Shown here: one piece after another, positions 1-9,189 of the stretch
Numbering within the stretch: the first letter of the stretch is position 1
How the letters are laid out: each line of letters starts with the position of its first letter
NCBI RefSeq assembly: GCF_049933045.1
Contig: NZ_CP187926.1
Coordinates: 1,364,001 to 1,428,000, forward strand
Origin: Pseudocolwellia sp049933045
Lineage (GTDB): Bacteria > Pseudomonadota > Gammaproteobacteria > Enterobacterales > Alteromonadaceae
DNA length: 64,000 nt
Reading direction: 5' to 3'
The notes under the pieces: model-generated
The model's input: the letters and a program-made list of their open reading frames with translations, nothing else
Told to the model about the DNA's origin: nothing
The model's database searches: none
Made by a program: the position numbers and the translations under genes

Positions 1-42
1 AAGGATTTACGCTCTACTCATGGACAGGGAAGGCTTAGTTAA
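1..42 (+). CDS. 3' end of an upstream gene, truncated by window edge
   Basis: The first frame is open from base 1 for 13 codons and ends at a TAA two bases before the Rhs start codon. The tight spacing fits a gene co-transcribed with the Rhs gene. In many Rhs loci this position holds a VgrG, PAAR or adaptor gene, but too little sequence is present to identify it. Confidence 0.35.
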   Translation, partial: KDLRSTHGQGRLS

Positions 43-44
43 GT

Positions 45-3000
45 ATGGATGTTAATAAATTTCATTTTCGTGGCGATAATCGCCATATCATTATTCTTCC
101 CAGAACTAGTGCGGCTCCCGCTGGATATTCTCTTGTAGCAACTGAGAATAGCAATAATTGTAAAAAACTCATTGATGAAATATCGCCACACTTAGCTAAA
201 GATGTTAATGCCTTAGGTCATGCTTTTGGTTTATTGTCTGCAGTAGGTATTTCTGTAGCTCAAAAAAAACGACCAGTCGCCGTTAAGCTAATTGAAGCTG
301 TCGATAAAAATCTATTAAGCATTTACATCGAAAATGATAAAACATCACTTTATAATTCCGATGAAACCAGCAGTTCAAGCGGAAGTGCTTCTTCAACCAG
401 TGATGCTAAAAAACCAAGTGTTAACCAAAGTAATCAAGGCAAGAAGTCGCTAACGACAAGTGAATCTGGTTCGGCAACTAACAATACGGCTACTGAAGTT
501 CCAATCGATGATCAAGAATGTCGTTCAGATCCTATTTCCATGTTAAGTGGCGAAGAAATATTGCCATTAATTGATTTTGAACTAAATGGTTTAATGCCTA
601 TTGTTTGGCGACGTTTATATCGTTCAAGTAAAATCAAACAAAATATAGGCTTAGGTTACGGTTGGCGACATAACTTTAGTATGCAGCTAGAACAAAAATA
701 TCAAGAGCCACCTAAAGTCGGACCTAAGCAACCAGGAAAATATTGGTTAGAGCTTACCGATGAGGAAGGTCGTCTACATATTTTCGAAAAAGTTAAACGA
801 GGGCAAACAAGCTATCAATTATCATCAGGATTAGCGCTTGTACATCAAGATGATGGCTCACAAACATTAATAAAAAGTGATGATAGTCACTGGACCTTTA
901 CCGAAGAAGTTAATAAACCGACTAGCCTAATTACATCTCGTAGAAAAAGACAAGAACAACCACAACCTAAATGGTTATTGCAAAGTATAAGTAATCAACA
1001 AGGGCAGTACATACAATTAGCTTATGATGAAAAACAACGTTTAATTGAATTATCGCCTGGGCCAAAACGTGGTGTTAAATTAAAATACAACGTAGATAAT
1101 AACATTGTGCGTATTGCTGCTTATTATATTGATGAGCACGACAAAATACACTTTCATGATCAGTTACTCGCAAACTACCAATACGATGATAGCCAAGCAT
1201 TAATTGCCGCTACTAACAGTTCAGGTAACGCTGAAAGATACACCTACCACAAGCAATCTGTCGAGCTAGATTCAGAAAAGGCTAAAGAAGCTTCTAAGCC
1301 TCTCCCTGGGTATTTATTAAAAAAACGTACACGCGCTTCTGGTTTTAGTCATCATTTTGAATGGCAAGGCACAGACGAAAATGCCCAATGTATAAAACAA
1401 TGGGGCGATAAAGATACCTACAATTACCGCTTTAATTTTTTTAAAGATGAACGAGGTCGTGTTAGTACAAGTACAGACAGTAACGAAAATACAGAAACAT
1501 TCTGCCATAACGAACAAGGCCTATTAACGGCTTTCACTAATGCAAACGGACATACTTCGTATAATAAATACGATAATGTCGGGCGAAAAGTTAAATTTAT
1601 TGATTGTGAAGGCAATGTTACTGAGTTCAATTATAACCAACAAGGTCAATTGAGCTCTTTTATTGCGCCTGATGGTTCAGTAACGCGTTATGAATATAAC
1701 GGTTTAGGTAAACGAATTTTAACCATTGACCCGTTAGGGCAAACCAATAAACGTATTTTTGATGGTACCGGACGATTAATCTCCGAGACTCTACCAGACG
1801 GGAGAAGCCAAAGTTATGAATATACACTTGCAGGTTTACTGGGTAAAAAAACTGACTTCTCAGGTTTGGTTACTCAGTATCATTGGGACAATACCGGTGA
1901 ATTATTAGCCCAGCAAATAGGTAAAACGTTAACGCGCTTTAGCTACAATACGTTAGGGCAACTTATTGCAACGGTTGACTCGCAAGGTTTGATCACTCAA
2001 TACAGCCGTAATGAACAAGGTCAAATTACTCAACAAACAAGTTATAGCCAGTCAGAGCCTGATGACAAAATCATTCAACGTTATGCTTATGACGATTCTG
2101 GACGCTTAACTCGTCACGAATTTGTAGAAGTAACACCAACGAACGTTCAAGAAAGTCAAAATCATCAACAAAATGAGAAAATTGAACAAACAAGCTACGA
2201 GTACGAAGGTTTAGCTCAACCAAGCCGAAAAACTTTTAGCGATGGCAGTTGGTTAAAATATCAATACGATAAAGAAAGAAACCTTACTGCGATTGAACGA
2301 AGTGATGGTGCTATTTATCAACTTGAATACAGCCCTACAGAAAAACCAACAAAACTGATTGGTTTTGACGGTCGTGAACAAGTTTACACATACGATACTA
2401 ACGACAAACTTATTTCTGTTGCTGATAACAGCGAACGTTTCATCCGCCTTAAACGCGACAGTTTAGGCCGTATTATTGAGCAAGCAAGTGCAGGTAATTA
2501 TAAATCTGGCGCCAGAGATGCGTCCGTTAAAAGTGCAGAGTTAAGAAATACACATAACTTTTATCAATACGACAAATTAAGCCGAGTAACCAGAGCACAT
2601 AATAACGAACGCACGGTTACCCAGCAATATCACAAAAATGGTCGACTAAGCACGAGTCAGCAAGGTGCTTGGCAACTTGATTATACTTATGATGACAAAG
2701 GTCAGCGCCAGACATTAGAGTTACCTGATAATTCAAAACTTCACTACAGCTACAACGAGCAAGGTCAACTCAGCGGCATTGCTTACCAACAAAGTGAACA
2801 AAATAGCAAAAATGCTAAAAGTGATAACGGAGCACAGTCTTTAATTACACAAGAGTACAATGCGAGTGGTTTATTAATACAGCAAAACCTAGGTAACGGT
2901 ATTGAACTCACACAAAAATTTGATGTGTTTTCAAGACTTGCTGAGCAGCAGTGGCACACTCGTCACATTACCGAGCAAACAAAAAATACTCAACAATCCT

Positions 3001-5138
3001 TTAGCGAGTTACGCACATATCAATACGATAACAAGCATCAGTTACTTAACGTAAGCTCTTTAAATAAAAGTATAAATACAAACGCATATTCAAATAACCC
3101 GAATACCAATAACCAAAATACGAATAATAAAGATGCCGATAATACTAAGGTTAATAAAAAAGCTTTTAGTTACAACAGCATCAGTCAGTTACTTCAAACA
3201 AAATTAACTACTGAGCCTTCAACACCGTTAGATGAAGAAAATGCTAAACGGGAAGTAGAACAAACAACAGAGCAATACCAATGGGATGCTTTTGGTAACC
3301 CTGTTAGTTTGCATTCTGAAGAAAATAATTTTACAGAAAGCCTAAATACGGCAAACGTTGATCAGAATAACGAGAATATACATAGTCAAAACGAACAAAG
3401 CGTAACGACAAATAACCTTGTAAGACCTCGTCAGTCAAAAGACAATATCATCGTTAAAAACGACAGACTATTAAGTTTCTTAGGCACTGACTATCGATAC
3501 GACGGCAGTGGCAATCAACTCAGCAGTTTAGCACAAGGTGAAAAACAGCAGCGTAGTTTTAATGGACTCAACCAACTTAAAAGCATCAACATAAACGGTC
3601 AACTGACTCATTATGAATACGATGCACTAGGCAGACGCAGCGCTAAAATAACAGAGCAGGGTCGTATTGATTTTATTTGGGATGAAAATCAATTAATAGG
3701 CGAACATCACAAAGGACAGTTTACGTGGTACATATACCAACCGAATTCCTTTAAGCCTATCGCGTTAATTAAAAGTGCAACAGGCTCTAAAAATAGCGAG
3801 ATATATTACTATCACCTAGACCAACTAGGCACACCACTTTGCTTAACTAACAGCGAAGCCAAACTAGTATGGCGAAACGAAAGCGACTCGTTTGGTTATC
3901 AGGAAAATAACCAACACGCTGATAAAAAAGAAAATATTAGCAATACAAAAAACATTATAAGTAACCCGTTACGTTTTCAAGGGCAATACTTTGATGAAGA
4001 ATCAAACTTACATTACAATAGATTTCGATATTACTGCCCTAAGCAACAACGTTTTATTCATCAAGACCCTATTGGGTTAGTCGGTGGTATAAATCATTAC
4101 CAATATGCGCCTAATCCGGTGAACTGGGTAGACCCGTTTGGGTTATGTAATGAAGAGGATAACATCGATGTTATCGATATTGTTTTTGGCAGCAGAGATT
4201 TATTATTTACAGGTATATTGAATACAGGTGTAGACGTTATAGCTGGTGGGGCAGGTCTAGTTACTTTTATAATATCTGGCGCTGATGTTGATGCAGCTGT
4301 AGATACTATTTCTAGTGTGCAAAAATATCAAGTGGGCCCATTTACAAATTCAGGTGAAAAATTAGCTGAAGCTATAGCACCTGTAGTGCAAGAATATTAC
4401 GAAGACAATATGGCAGCTTTTGGTGATGCTACGCTTGACGTTACAGGGTCTCCTTTACTTGCTACAGCGGCACACAAGTCGATTGAAATTGTGAGTACGT
4501 TTGTTGGTGGTAAAGCAGTTTTAAATGGGATTAAAGGAGGAGGGAAAGCCTTACAGAAAAAACCTAAAACTTCAGGATTTCAAAATATAGAGTTAAATGA
4601 AAATGGTCTATTTAAGGATAAATTTGGAAAATTACGCTCAAATGCTGGACCTAATGCCCCAGAATTTAAGAAGTGGTTAGCTAACGGTGGAACGATAAAA
4701 TATGACCAAGTCAGTAATTCAGTTATTTATGGTAAACCTAGAATGGATACATCTGGTTTAGGAAAAATTGATGTAGAAATACCATACAGACCAGGCCCAC
4801 CTGATGGTCAACGATATCCTGACTTTTCAGCTTACTCAACAGAAAAAGTCAAAATCACCAACATGAAAGGTTTACCTGAAAGTAAAATTAAACCACCGGA
4901 AACAGGCGACTTTTCTAAAGCATGGGAGGAGTTAGCTAAAAAACATGGCGACCAATATGTGACTGAAACATACGGTATTAACAGAAGAACAAAAGGTTCA
5001 AGAATTGGATCTTGGCCAGATAAATCTCCTCGTGGTAGTACTTGGCATCATAACGGAGACGGGAGTAGTATGGAATTAATTGATTTTGAAATACATAAAA
5101 CTTTCCCTCATTCAGGCGGAGCTTCGGCTTCTAGATAA
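45..5138 (+). CDS. Rhs-family polymorphic toxin with WHH-type nuclease tip
   Basis: This 1697-residue protein is a contact-dependent toxin carrier. After a variable N-terminus and an Asn/Ser/Thr-rich linker, a DUF6531-like segment starts near residue 162. It is followed by many YD (Rhs) repeats and the conserved core end (DPIGL near residue 1341, DPFGLC near 1363). What follows is a strain-variable tip of about 330 residues. The tip ends with a Trp-His-His motif near residue 1667 and a terminal HxxxxxHSGG pattern, as in the WHH group of HNH/endonuclease VII-fold toxins, so the target is probably nucleic acid. There is no Sec signal, which fits delivery by a type VI system. The SUKH gene 19 bases downstream is the expected immunity partner. 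The Rhs identity is secure; the nuclease subclass is by motif only. Confidence 0.92.
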   Translation: MDVNKFHFRGDNRHIIILPRTSAAPAGYSLVATENSNNCKKLIDEISPHLAKDVNALGHAFGLLSAVGISVAQKKRPVAVKLIEAVDKNLLSIYIENDKTSLYNSDETSSSSGSASSTSDAKKPSVNQSNQGKKSLTTSESGSATNNTATEVPIDDQECRSDPISMLSGEEILPLIDFELNGLMPIVWRRLYRSSKIKQNIGLGYGWRHNFSMQLEQKYQEPPKVGPKQPGKYWLELTDEEGRLHIFEKVKRGQTSYQLSSGLALVHQDDGSQTLIKSDDSHWTFTEEVNKPTSLITSRRKRQEQPQPKWLLQSISNQQGQYIQLAYDEKQRLIELSPGPKRGVKLKYNVDNNIVRIAAYYIDEHDKIHFHDQLLANYQYDDSQALIAATNSSGNAERYTYHKQSVELDSEKAKEASKPLPGYLLKKRTRASGFSHHFEWQGTDENAQCIKQWGDKDTYNYRFNFFKDERGRVSTSTDSNENTETFCHNEQGLLTAFTNANGHTSYNKYDNVGRKVKFIDCEGNVTEFNYNQQGQLSSFIAPDGSVTRYEYNGLGKRILTIDPLGQTNKRIFDGTGRLISETLPDGRSQSYEYTLAGLLGKKTDFSGLVTQYHWDNTGELLAQQIGKTLTRFSYNTLGQLIATVDSQGLITQYSRNEQGQITQQTSYSQSEPDDKIIQRYAYDDSGRLTRHEFVEVTPTNVQESQNHQQNEKIEQTSYEYEGLAQPSRKTFSDGSWLKYQYDKERNLTAIERSDGAIYQLEYSPTEKPTKLIGFDGREQVYTYDTNDKLISVADNSERFIRLKRDSLGRIIEQASAGNYKSGARDASVKSAELRNTHNFYQYDKLSRVTRAHNNERTVTQQYHKNGRLSTSQQGAWQLDYTYDDKGQRQTLELPDNSKLHYSYNEQGQLSGIAYQQSEQNSKNAKSDNGAQSLITQEYNASGLLIQQNLGNGIELTQKFDVFSRLAEQQWHTRHITEQTKNTQQSFSELRTYQYDNKHQLLNVSSLNKSINTNAYSNNPNTNNQNTNNKDADNTKVNKKAFSYNSISQLLQTKLTTEPSTPLDEENAKREVEQTTEQYQWDAFGNPVSLHSEENNFTESLNTANVDQNNENIHSQNEQSVTTNNLVRPRQSKDNIIVKNDRLLSFLGTDYRYDGSGNQLSSLAQGEKQQRSFNGLNQLKSININGQLTHYEYDALGRRSAKITEQGRIDFIWDENQLIGEHHKGQFTWYIYQPNSFKPIALIKSATGSKNSEIYYYHLDQLGTPLCLTNSEAKLVWRNESDSFGYQENNQHADKKENISNTKNIISNPLRFQGQYFDEESNLHYNRFRYYCPKQQRFIHQDPIGLVGGINHYQYAPNPVNWVDPFGLCNEEDNIDVIDIVFGSRDLLFTGILNTGVDVIAGGAGLVTFIISGADVDAAVDTISSVQKYQVGPFTNSGEKLAEAIAPVVQEYYEDNMAAFGDATLDVTGSPLLATAAHKSIEIVSTFVGGKAVLNGIKGGGKALQKKPKTSGFQNIELNENGLFKDKFGKLRSNAGPNAPEFKKWLANGGTIKYDQVSNSVIYGKPRMDTSGLGKIDVEIPYRPGPPDGQRYPDFSAYSTEKVKITNMKGLPESKIKPPETGDFSKAWEELAKKHGDQYVTETYGINRRTKGSRIGSWPDKSPRGSTWHHNGDGSSMELIDFEIHKTFPHSGGASASR

Positions 5139-5157
5139 ATATATTAGGAACTAAAAA

Positions 5158-5637
5158 ATGATAATCGAAATGGAGAGTATTGGACCAAAAATAAATAGTG
5201 ATGATATTAAAGATTTGGAATTAAAACTTAACCTAAAATTCCCAGAAAGCTATAAAAGATTTTTACTTGAATGTAATGGAGGTGAACCCGTTGAAAGAGC
5301 AATAAACTTCAAGATAAAAGGAAATTCTTTTGAGGGGGACTATATTGCATCTTTCTATGAGGTTTCAGACGATACATCATATGGAATTAATAAAAACATG
5401 GAGAATCATGGTCTTAATATTCCAGATAAATTAATATATATTGCTTCAACACCAGCGGGAAATTATTTTTTATTATCTCTTCAAGAAGACTCGTATGGTA
5501 ATGTTTTTTATAAAAATCATGAGGTTGAAGATCATTTACCATTTGCTCCAGCAAATAATATCTTACCAGAAAGTATTATTAAAATTGCAAATACCTTTGA
5601 TGAGTTTTTATCTTTTTTGTATGATCCTGATCAGTAA
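5158..5637 (+). CDS. SMI1/KNR4 (SUKH) family immunity protein
   Basis: The 159-residue product has the SUKH layout: an N-terminal helix pair with a hydrophobic FPESYKRFLLECNGG segment near residues 29-43, a central strand region, and an acidic C-terminus ending in a helix (FDEFLSFLY). SUKH proteins are established immunity proteins for nuclease-type polymorphic toxins. The gene starts 19 bases after the Rhs stop, with an AGGA sequence about 9 bases before its ATG, so it is probably co-expressed with the toxin. It is cytoplasmic (no signal peptide), as needed to neutralise a nuclease. It is even more AT-rich than the Rhs core, as is the toxin tip, consistent with the pair being exchanged as a unit. 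Confidence 0.82.
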   Translation: MIIEMESIGPKINSDDIKDLELKLNLKFPESYKRFLLECNGGEPVERAINFKIKGNSFEGDYIASFYEVSDDTSYGINKNMENHGLNIPDKLIYIASTPAGNYFLLSLQEDSYGNVFYKNHEVEDHLPFAPANNILPESIIKIANTFDEFLSFLYDPDQ

Positions 5638-5814
5638 AAAATTAATAGTATATCAGGGGGGCAGCTAACTTGATTTGATGATGTTTCACGGTTACTTGAA
5701 AATTGAAGGGAGAAGATGTTTTACTCCCTTATTGATTAAAGTCTTTATTTAATAAAAACCATCTAATTGAGACTCTGTCATATAAGAATTTATTAATCAG
5801 ATAAAGACAAATAT

Positions 5815-5837
5815 AAGGCGCAGAAGCGCCTTTAATA
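5815..5837 (+). terminator. GC-rich hairpin downstream of the immunity gene
   Basis: A perfect 7-bp stem (AAGGCGC/GCGCCTT) with an AGAA loop is followed by a short T-rich stretch. It lies between the SUKH gene and the hydrolase gene at 5854, so it could end the toxin-immunity transcript. The T tract is short, so termination is uncertain. Confidence 0.4.
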
Positions 5838-5853
5838 CACTACAAGGAATGTT

Positions 5854-6666
5854 ATGTCATCTTTAAAAATCAGCCAGTCAGTCGGGCTTGGTGGAATAAA
5901 CAACCTAAACGATGTTAAACCAGTTCAAACAGCTTTAAACAAACTATTAGTCCTCATACCACCAACAAAAGCGTTAACTGTTGATGGTACTCTAAATCCT
6001 CGTATTGAAAACTCAAAAACCATCGCTGCGATTAAACTCTTTCAGAGTAAAGTACTTAATGTAGCGCGACCAGATGGAAGAATAGACGCTAATGGTCGTA
6101 CCCACCGTAAAATTAATGAAAAGCTCATCGATTTAACGCTTAAAACAACCACTATATCAAAAATGCCTGTAACCAAGGCTGTATGGATGAAAACAGCGAT
6201 TAATGAAATGGGTGAATCTGAAGTAGCTGGCTCAAAAGCCAACCCTCGAATTTTAGCGTATTTTAAAGCTTCTAAGTTTTGGGGAACTGATGATACAGGT
6301 GGTACCAATGCATGGTGTGGTTCTTTTGTTTCTTGGATAATGAATCAAAATAATATTGAACCAGTAAAAAGTGCCTACAGAGCTAAAGAATGGGCAAACT
6401 TTGGAAAGAAAATTGATAAGCCTGTTTACGGTGCTATTGGTATTAAATCGAGAAACGGTGGTGGACACGTTGCTTTTGTTGTTGGTCAAAGTGCTGATGG
6501 TAAGTCTTTATATATGTTGGGTGGAAATCAAGAAAATACCGTTAATGTTACTAAGTATAATACAGACGTATGGGAAACCTTTGTAGTACCTGCTGACTTT
6601 GATGCTACAACGGAAACGTTACCTATTTACACTCAAAAATCATCGGTTGCAGGAAGTGAAGAATAA
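5854..6666 (+). CDS. TIGR02594-type peptidoglycan hydrolase/amidase, putative effector
   Basis: The 270-residue protein has a peptidoglycan-binding-like N-terminal region (residues about 5-95) and a C-terminal NlpC/P60- or CHAP-like domain of the TIGR02594 type. The likely catalytic Cys is in NAWCGSF (near residue 154) and the His in GGGHVAF (near 207), followed by the family's LGGNQ motif. Such domains cleave peptide bonds in cell-wall peptides. There is no signal peptide, so the enzyme either acts inside vesicles or phage-like systems or is exported by a non-Sec route such as type VI secretion. Its stop codon overlaps the ATG of the next gene, which encodes an exported protein. That arrangement resembles amidase effector-immunity pairs, but this is inference. 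Confidence 0.75.
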   Translation: MSSLKISQSVGLGGINNLNDVKPVQTALNKLLVLIPPTKALTVDGTLNPRIENSKTIAAIKLFQSKVLNVARPDGRIDANGRTHRKINEKLIDLTLKTTTISKMPVTKAVWMKTAINEMGESEVAGSKANPRILAYFKASKFWGTDDTGGTNAWCGSFVSWIMNQNNIEPVKSAYRAKEWANFGKKIDKPVYGAIGIKSRNGGGHVAFVVGQSADGKSLYMLGGNQENTVNVTKYNTDVWETFVVPADFDATTETLPIYTQKSSVAGSEE

Positions 6667-7109
6667 TGAAAAAAATAGCTTTAACATTAATGGCATTATC
6701 TGGTTTTTCTTGTCATAGCAATGCAGATAACGCGGCATCTTTTCAATTAGAAGGCTTTAAACAAGCTTACGGAAATGTACATTATATGGCTAAAGTGAAA
6801 GTCGTTAACGTTGAAATAAGTGATGAAAAAGATGGTTCAGACAAACATGTTTTTTCAGCCGATGTATTAACGACTTTAAAAGGTGAATCGCGTCAACATA
6901 TTAATTATGAGATGTTTGTTGAGCATGGCGAAGACGCTACTTTCAACGAAACACCTGTTTATCTTGCTTTATGTATTGACGACCAAGGTAAATTTTATTG
7001 GCCTGGAACAGGGTCTCAATTTACTCCCTCAGAAGAAATTAATTCATGGTTAACGCAAAATAAAGACACACATGCAAACACTCAATCTGAAGCTGCATGG
7101 TGTAAGTAA
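6666..7109 (+). CDS. Exported protein of unknown function, possible periplasmic immunity partner
   Basis: The 147-residue product begins with a signal peptide (MKKIALTLMALSGFSC, probable cleavage after SNA near residue 21), so the mature part is periplasmic. The start codon overlaps the hydrolase stop (TAATG), implying translational coupling. The mature domain has alternating strands and three Cys residues counting the one in the signal region. I do not recognise the family. A cytoplasmic cell-wall hydrolase coupled to a periplasmic partner suggests protection from the hydrolase, but no sequence motif proves it. Confidence 0.6.
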   Translation: MKKIALTLMALSGFSCHSNADNAASFQLEGFKQAYGNVHYMAKVKVVNVEISDEKDGSDKHVFSADVLTTLKGESRQHINYEMFVEHGEDATFNETPVYLALCIDDQGKFYWPGTGSQFTPSEEINSWLTQNKDTHANTQSEAAWCK

Positions 7110-7388
7110 CCTGAACTCAGGATAAGCGATTATGCCTAACATTGTTATTTAACCGCCTATCGTCGTTGCCTGCATGGATGCAGGTACTTAGTTTTTATAG
7201 GGAATAAAAAAACTGTGTTTTTATTGCTAATAGCCAGCTATTAGTACATAAAAACGCCTTGATATACGGACTAAATACCAAGATTAGGGAAGTATAAATC
7301 ACTTAGGTAAGTTGAAATCTAATTATTTCATGGATAAAGCACGATAAATTAAAGACTTACAAAATCCATTATCCCGAGCTCAGGTTAA
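7107..7388. repeat. MITE-like element with 20-bp terminal inverted repeats
   Basis: The stretch between the exported-protein gene and the ChaN-like gene is bounded by near-perfect inverted repeats, TAACCTGAACTCAGGATAA on the left and its complement (TTATCCCGAGCTCAGGTTAA) on the right. It has no open frame of useful length. Inside is a shorter palindromic patch (GCCTGCATGGATGCAGGTAC) that also occurs in variant form near 22610. The left repeat overlaps the stop of the upstream gene. A related half-repeat (TTATCCCGACTCAG) lies near 26641. Confidence 0.45.
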
Positions 7389-7446
7389 GTAATATTGATC
7401 TCTCAACGGCTTTTTTAGCAACTATTGAAAAACATAAGGATATGTA

Positions 7447-8217
7447 ATGAATAAGATAAACACGGACGTTAATTACAGAACAATGGCAGGAAATGCTCGG
7501 TTACTCATGATTGGAGAATCAAGCCACAACGCTGCAATGTATAAATATGAGGCTATAAAAGCTCTTAAACAACTAAAAGCCGCTGGTTTTACACATTTTG
7601 CAATGGAAATGTTACCTAAAACCATGCAAGAACAAATTGATTTGTATCAACGTACCGGAAAAGGTTTTCCTGTTATCCAACAATACTTCGATGAGAATTG
7701 GAAGTGGGGCTATGGTGTACCTGAAGGTTATGGAGATTTAATTAGAGCAGCAAAAAATATTGGTTTAAAAGTTATAGCCTTAGATTTAACTATTGAACAA
7801 ATGAAGGTTTTTGATTTGGCCTGTGATTGGGATGATGCAGTACTTAAAAAATGCGAAAGTACGCACTTCAAGCGTAATAAAGTATGGGCTGAGAATATAG
7901 ATGGTATTCTTAAAAGTTCACAGCAAAATAAAATTATCGCATTTATGCATAGATGGCATGCCATTGAAGCAGCAAAATACGAACCTGGTCTAGATACATT
8001 ATTACAAAAAAAAGGTATTTCTAAAATTCGATTCATCGACTTAATAGGTGGTAATGCATGTTCTACCAAAAGAAGTTGTAAAGGGTACTCTGATGAGATT
8101 AACGAATTAAAAAAACAATACTTTTCTAGAGAAGGAATACCTTACAAGTCTGCAGTTAAAACCTATCAAGTTCATATTCCAGAAAGGAGTTTAAATATAG
8201 ATGGAGCAGTAAAGTGA
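7447..8217 (+). CDS. ChaN/TraB-superfamily-like protein
   Basis: The 256-residue protein starts with a short strand and an IGESSHN motif (residues 22-28), matching the GExxH signature of the EreA/ChaN/TraB/Tiki superfamily. Further signs are FAMEMLP (near 51) and a late MHRWHA (near 167), which may supply a second metal or substrate ligand. Members include haem-binding lipoproteins, erythromycin esterases and metalloproteases, so the exact activity cannot be read off. There is no signal peptide. The AGGA sequence 8 bases upstream supports the ATG. The gene overlaps the next by four bases. Confidence 0.55.
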   Translation: MNKINTDVNYRTMAGNARLLMIGESSHNAAMYKYEAIKALKQLKAAGFTHFAMEMLPKTMQEQIDLYQRTGKGFPVIQQYFDENWKWGYGVPEGYGDLIRAAKNIGLKVIALDLTIEQMKVFDLACDWDDAVLKKCESTHFKRNKVWAENIDGILKSSQQNKIIAFMHRWHAIEAAKYEPGLDTLLQKKGISKIRFIDLIGGNACSTKRSCKGYSDEINELKKQYFSREGIPYKSAVKTYQVHIPERSLNIDGAVK

Positions 8218-8798
8218 TTAAAAGTAACAATATAATCATACTTCTTTTATGTTTATTATCCGCAAATTCTTATGCAGGAGGGTTATGGCCTGAACTCGAT
8301 ATAAATGACACAAAATTACCTAAAGAATCTGTAATGCGCCAGTGTTACAAAAGCTTATTCTACGCACCCGAACAATTAGAGGCTTGGTGCGATAAAGCCT
8401 ATGAATTAGGCTATTGGCAAGCACTTGAATATATAGGCTTACATACTGGCGATGGCAGTCGTTATATATCTGAGCTAAATAGCCGTGCGGAACTAGGGAA
8501 GCTTGATGCTATATTTTATCTAGCAAAAAATTATAGCGATGGACGTTTTGTTTCCAGAAACATAGATAAGTCTATAAGCCTTTATAATCAATATTTAAAC
8601 AATAAAACGTCAGAAGAAAAACACTTGTTAAATAGTGTTCATAAAGAGCTTTATTTGATATATAAAGAATTAGGTAATATTGAAAAAACTGTAGAGCATA
8701 AAAAATATCTAGAAGAGCATGATGATACTAAAGCTAAAAATGAGATGTTAAAAAAACAGTTAGAAGAAGCTGGCGTAAATTTAAATATTATTGAGTAA
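8214..8798 (+). CDS. Exported Sel1/TPR-like repeat protein
   Basis: The gene starts at a GTG that overlaps the preceding stop (GTGA), so it is translationally coupled. The 194-residue product has a signal peptide (cleavage likely after SYA near residue 21). The helical body has Sel1-like signatures (LGYWQALEYIG, LGKLDAIFYLAKNYSDG). A charged coiled-coil-like tail covers the last 50 residues. Sel1-like repeats mediate protein binding and often appear beside secreted effectors. A protective or chaperone role for the ChaN-like neighbour is possible but unproven. Confidence 0.6.
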   Translation: MIKSNNIIILLLCLLSANSYAGGLWPELDINDTKLPKESVMRQCYKSLFYAPEQLEAWCDKAYELGYWQALEYIGLHTGDGSRYISELNSRAELGKLDAIFYLAKNYSDGRFVSRNIDKSISLYNQYLNNKTSEEKHLLNSVHKELYLIYKELGNIEKTVEHKKYLEEHDDTKAKNEMLKKQLEEAGVNLNIIE

Positions 8799-8862
8799 AT
8801 CTCATAACCTGATAAATGTCAGCATTTATTTATAAAAAACATTATTAAAAAAGGATTTATTT

Positions 8863-9138
8863 ATGGAACAAAAAAATCGTTTAGAACTCATAAACATTAT
8901 GGCGACAATCCACGAAAGCCCAAGTGTTATTCATGATTATTGGGATACAGTGACACCATTACTTGAAGAGTTATCTACAACAGCACCAGAAGGGCTTGAA
9001 GGTATGGCTGCTATGATTTGTACTCATTTTAATAATGCGATTAAGTTTAAAGACTTAAAAGTAATAAAGTTTGAGCTTGAATCAGGACTGATCAAACTAA
9101 ATAGATATTTTCAAAAGCTGAATTCATTTAAAAAATAA
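8863..9138 (+). CDS. Small hypothetical protein
   Basis: The 91-residue, probably all-helical, cytoplasmic protein has an AAGGA ribosome-binding site 8 bases before its ATG. It shows no motif I recognise. Two stretches are amphipathic (residues 4-35 and 48-85). It stands 64 bases after the Sel1-like gene and just before the IS200-type element, so it may be the last gene of the accessory block. Confidence 0.5.
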   Translation: MEQKNRLELINIMATIHESPSVIHDYWDTVTPLLEELSTTAPEGLEGMAAMICTHFNNAIKFKDLKVIKFELESGLIKLNRYFQKLNSFKK

Positions 9139-9189
9139 ACATGATCAATTAGAATTATTATCTTTTAAGTGTTTCTTCCTTTTAACTAG

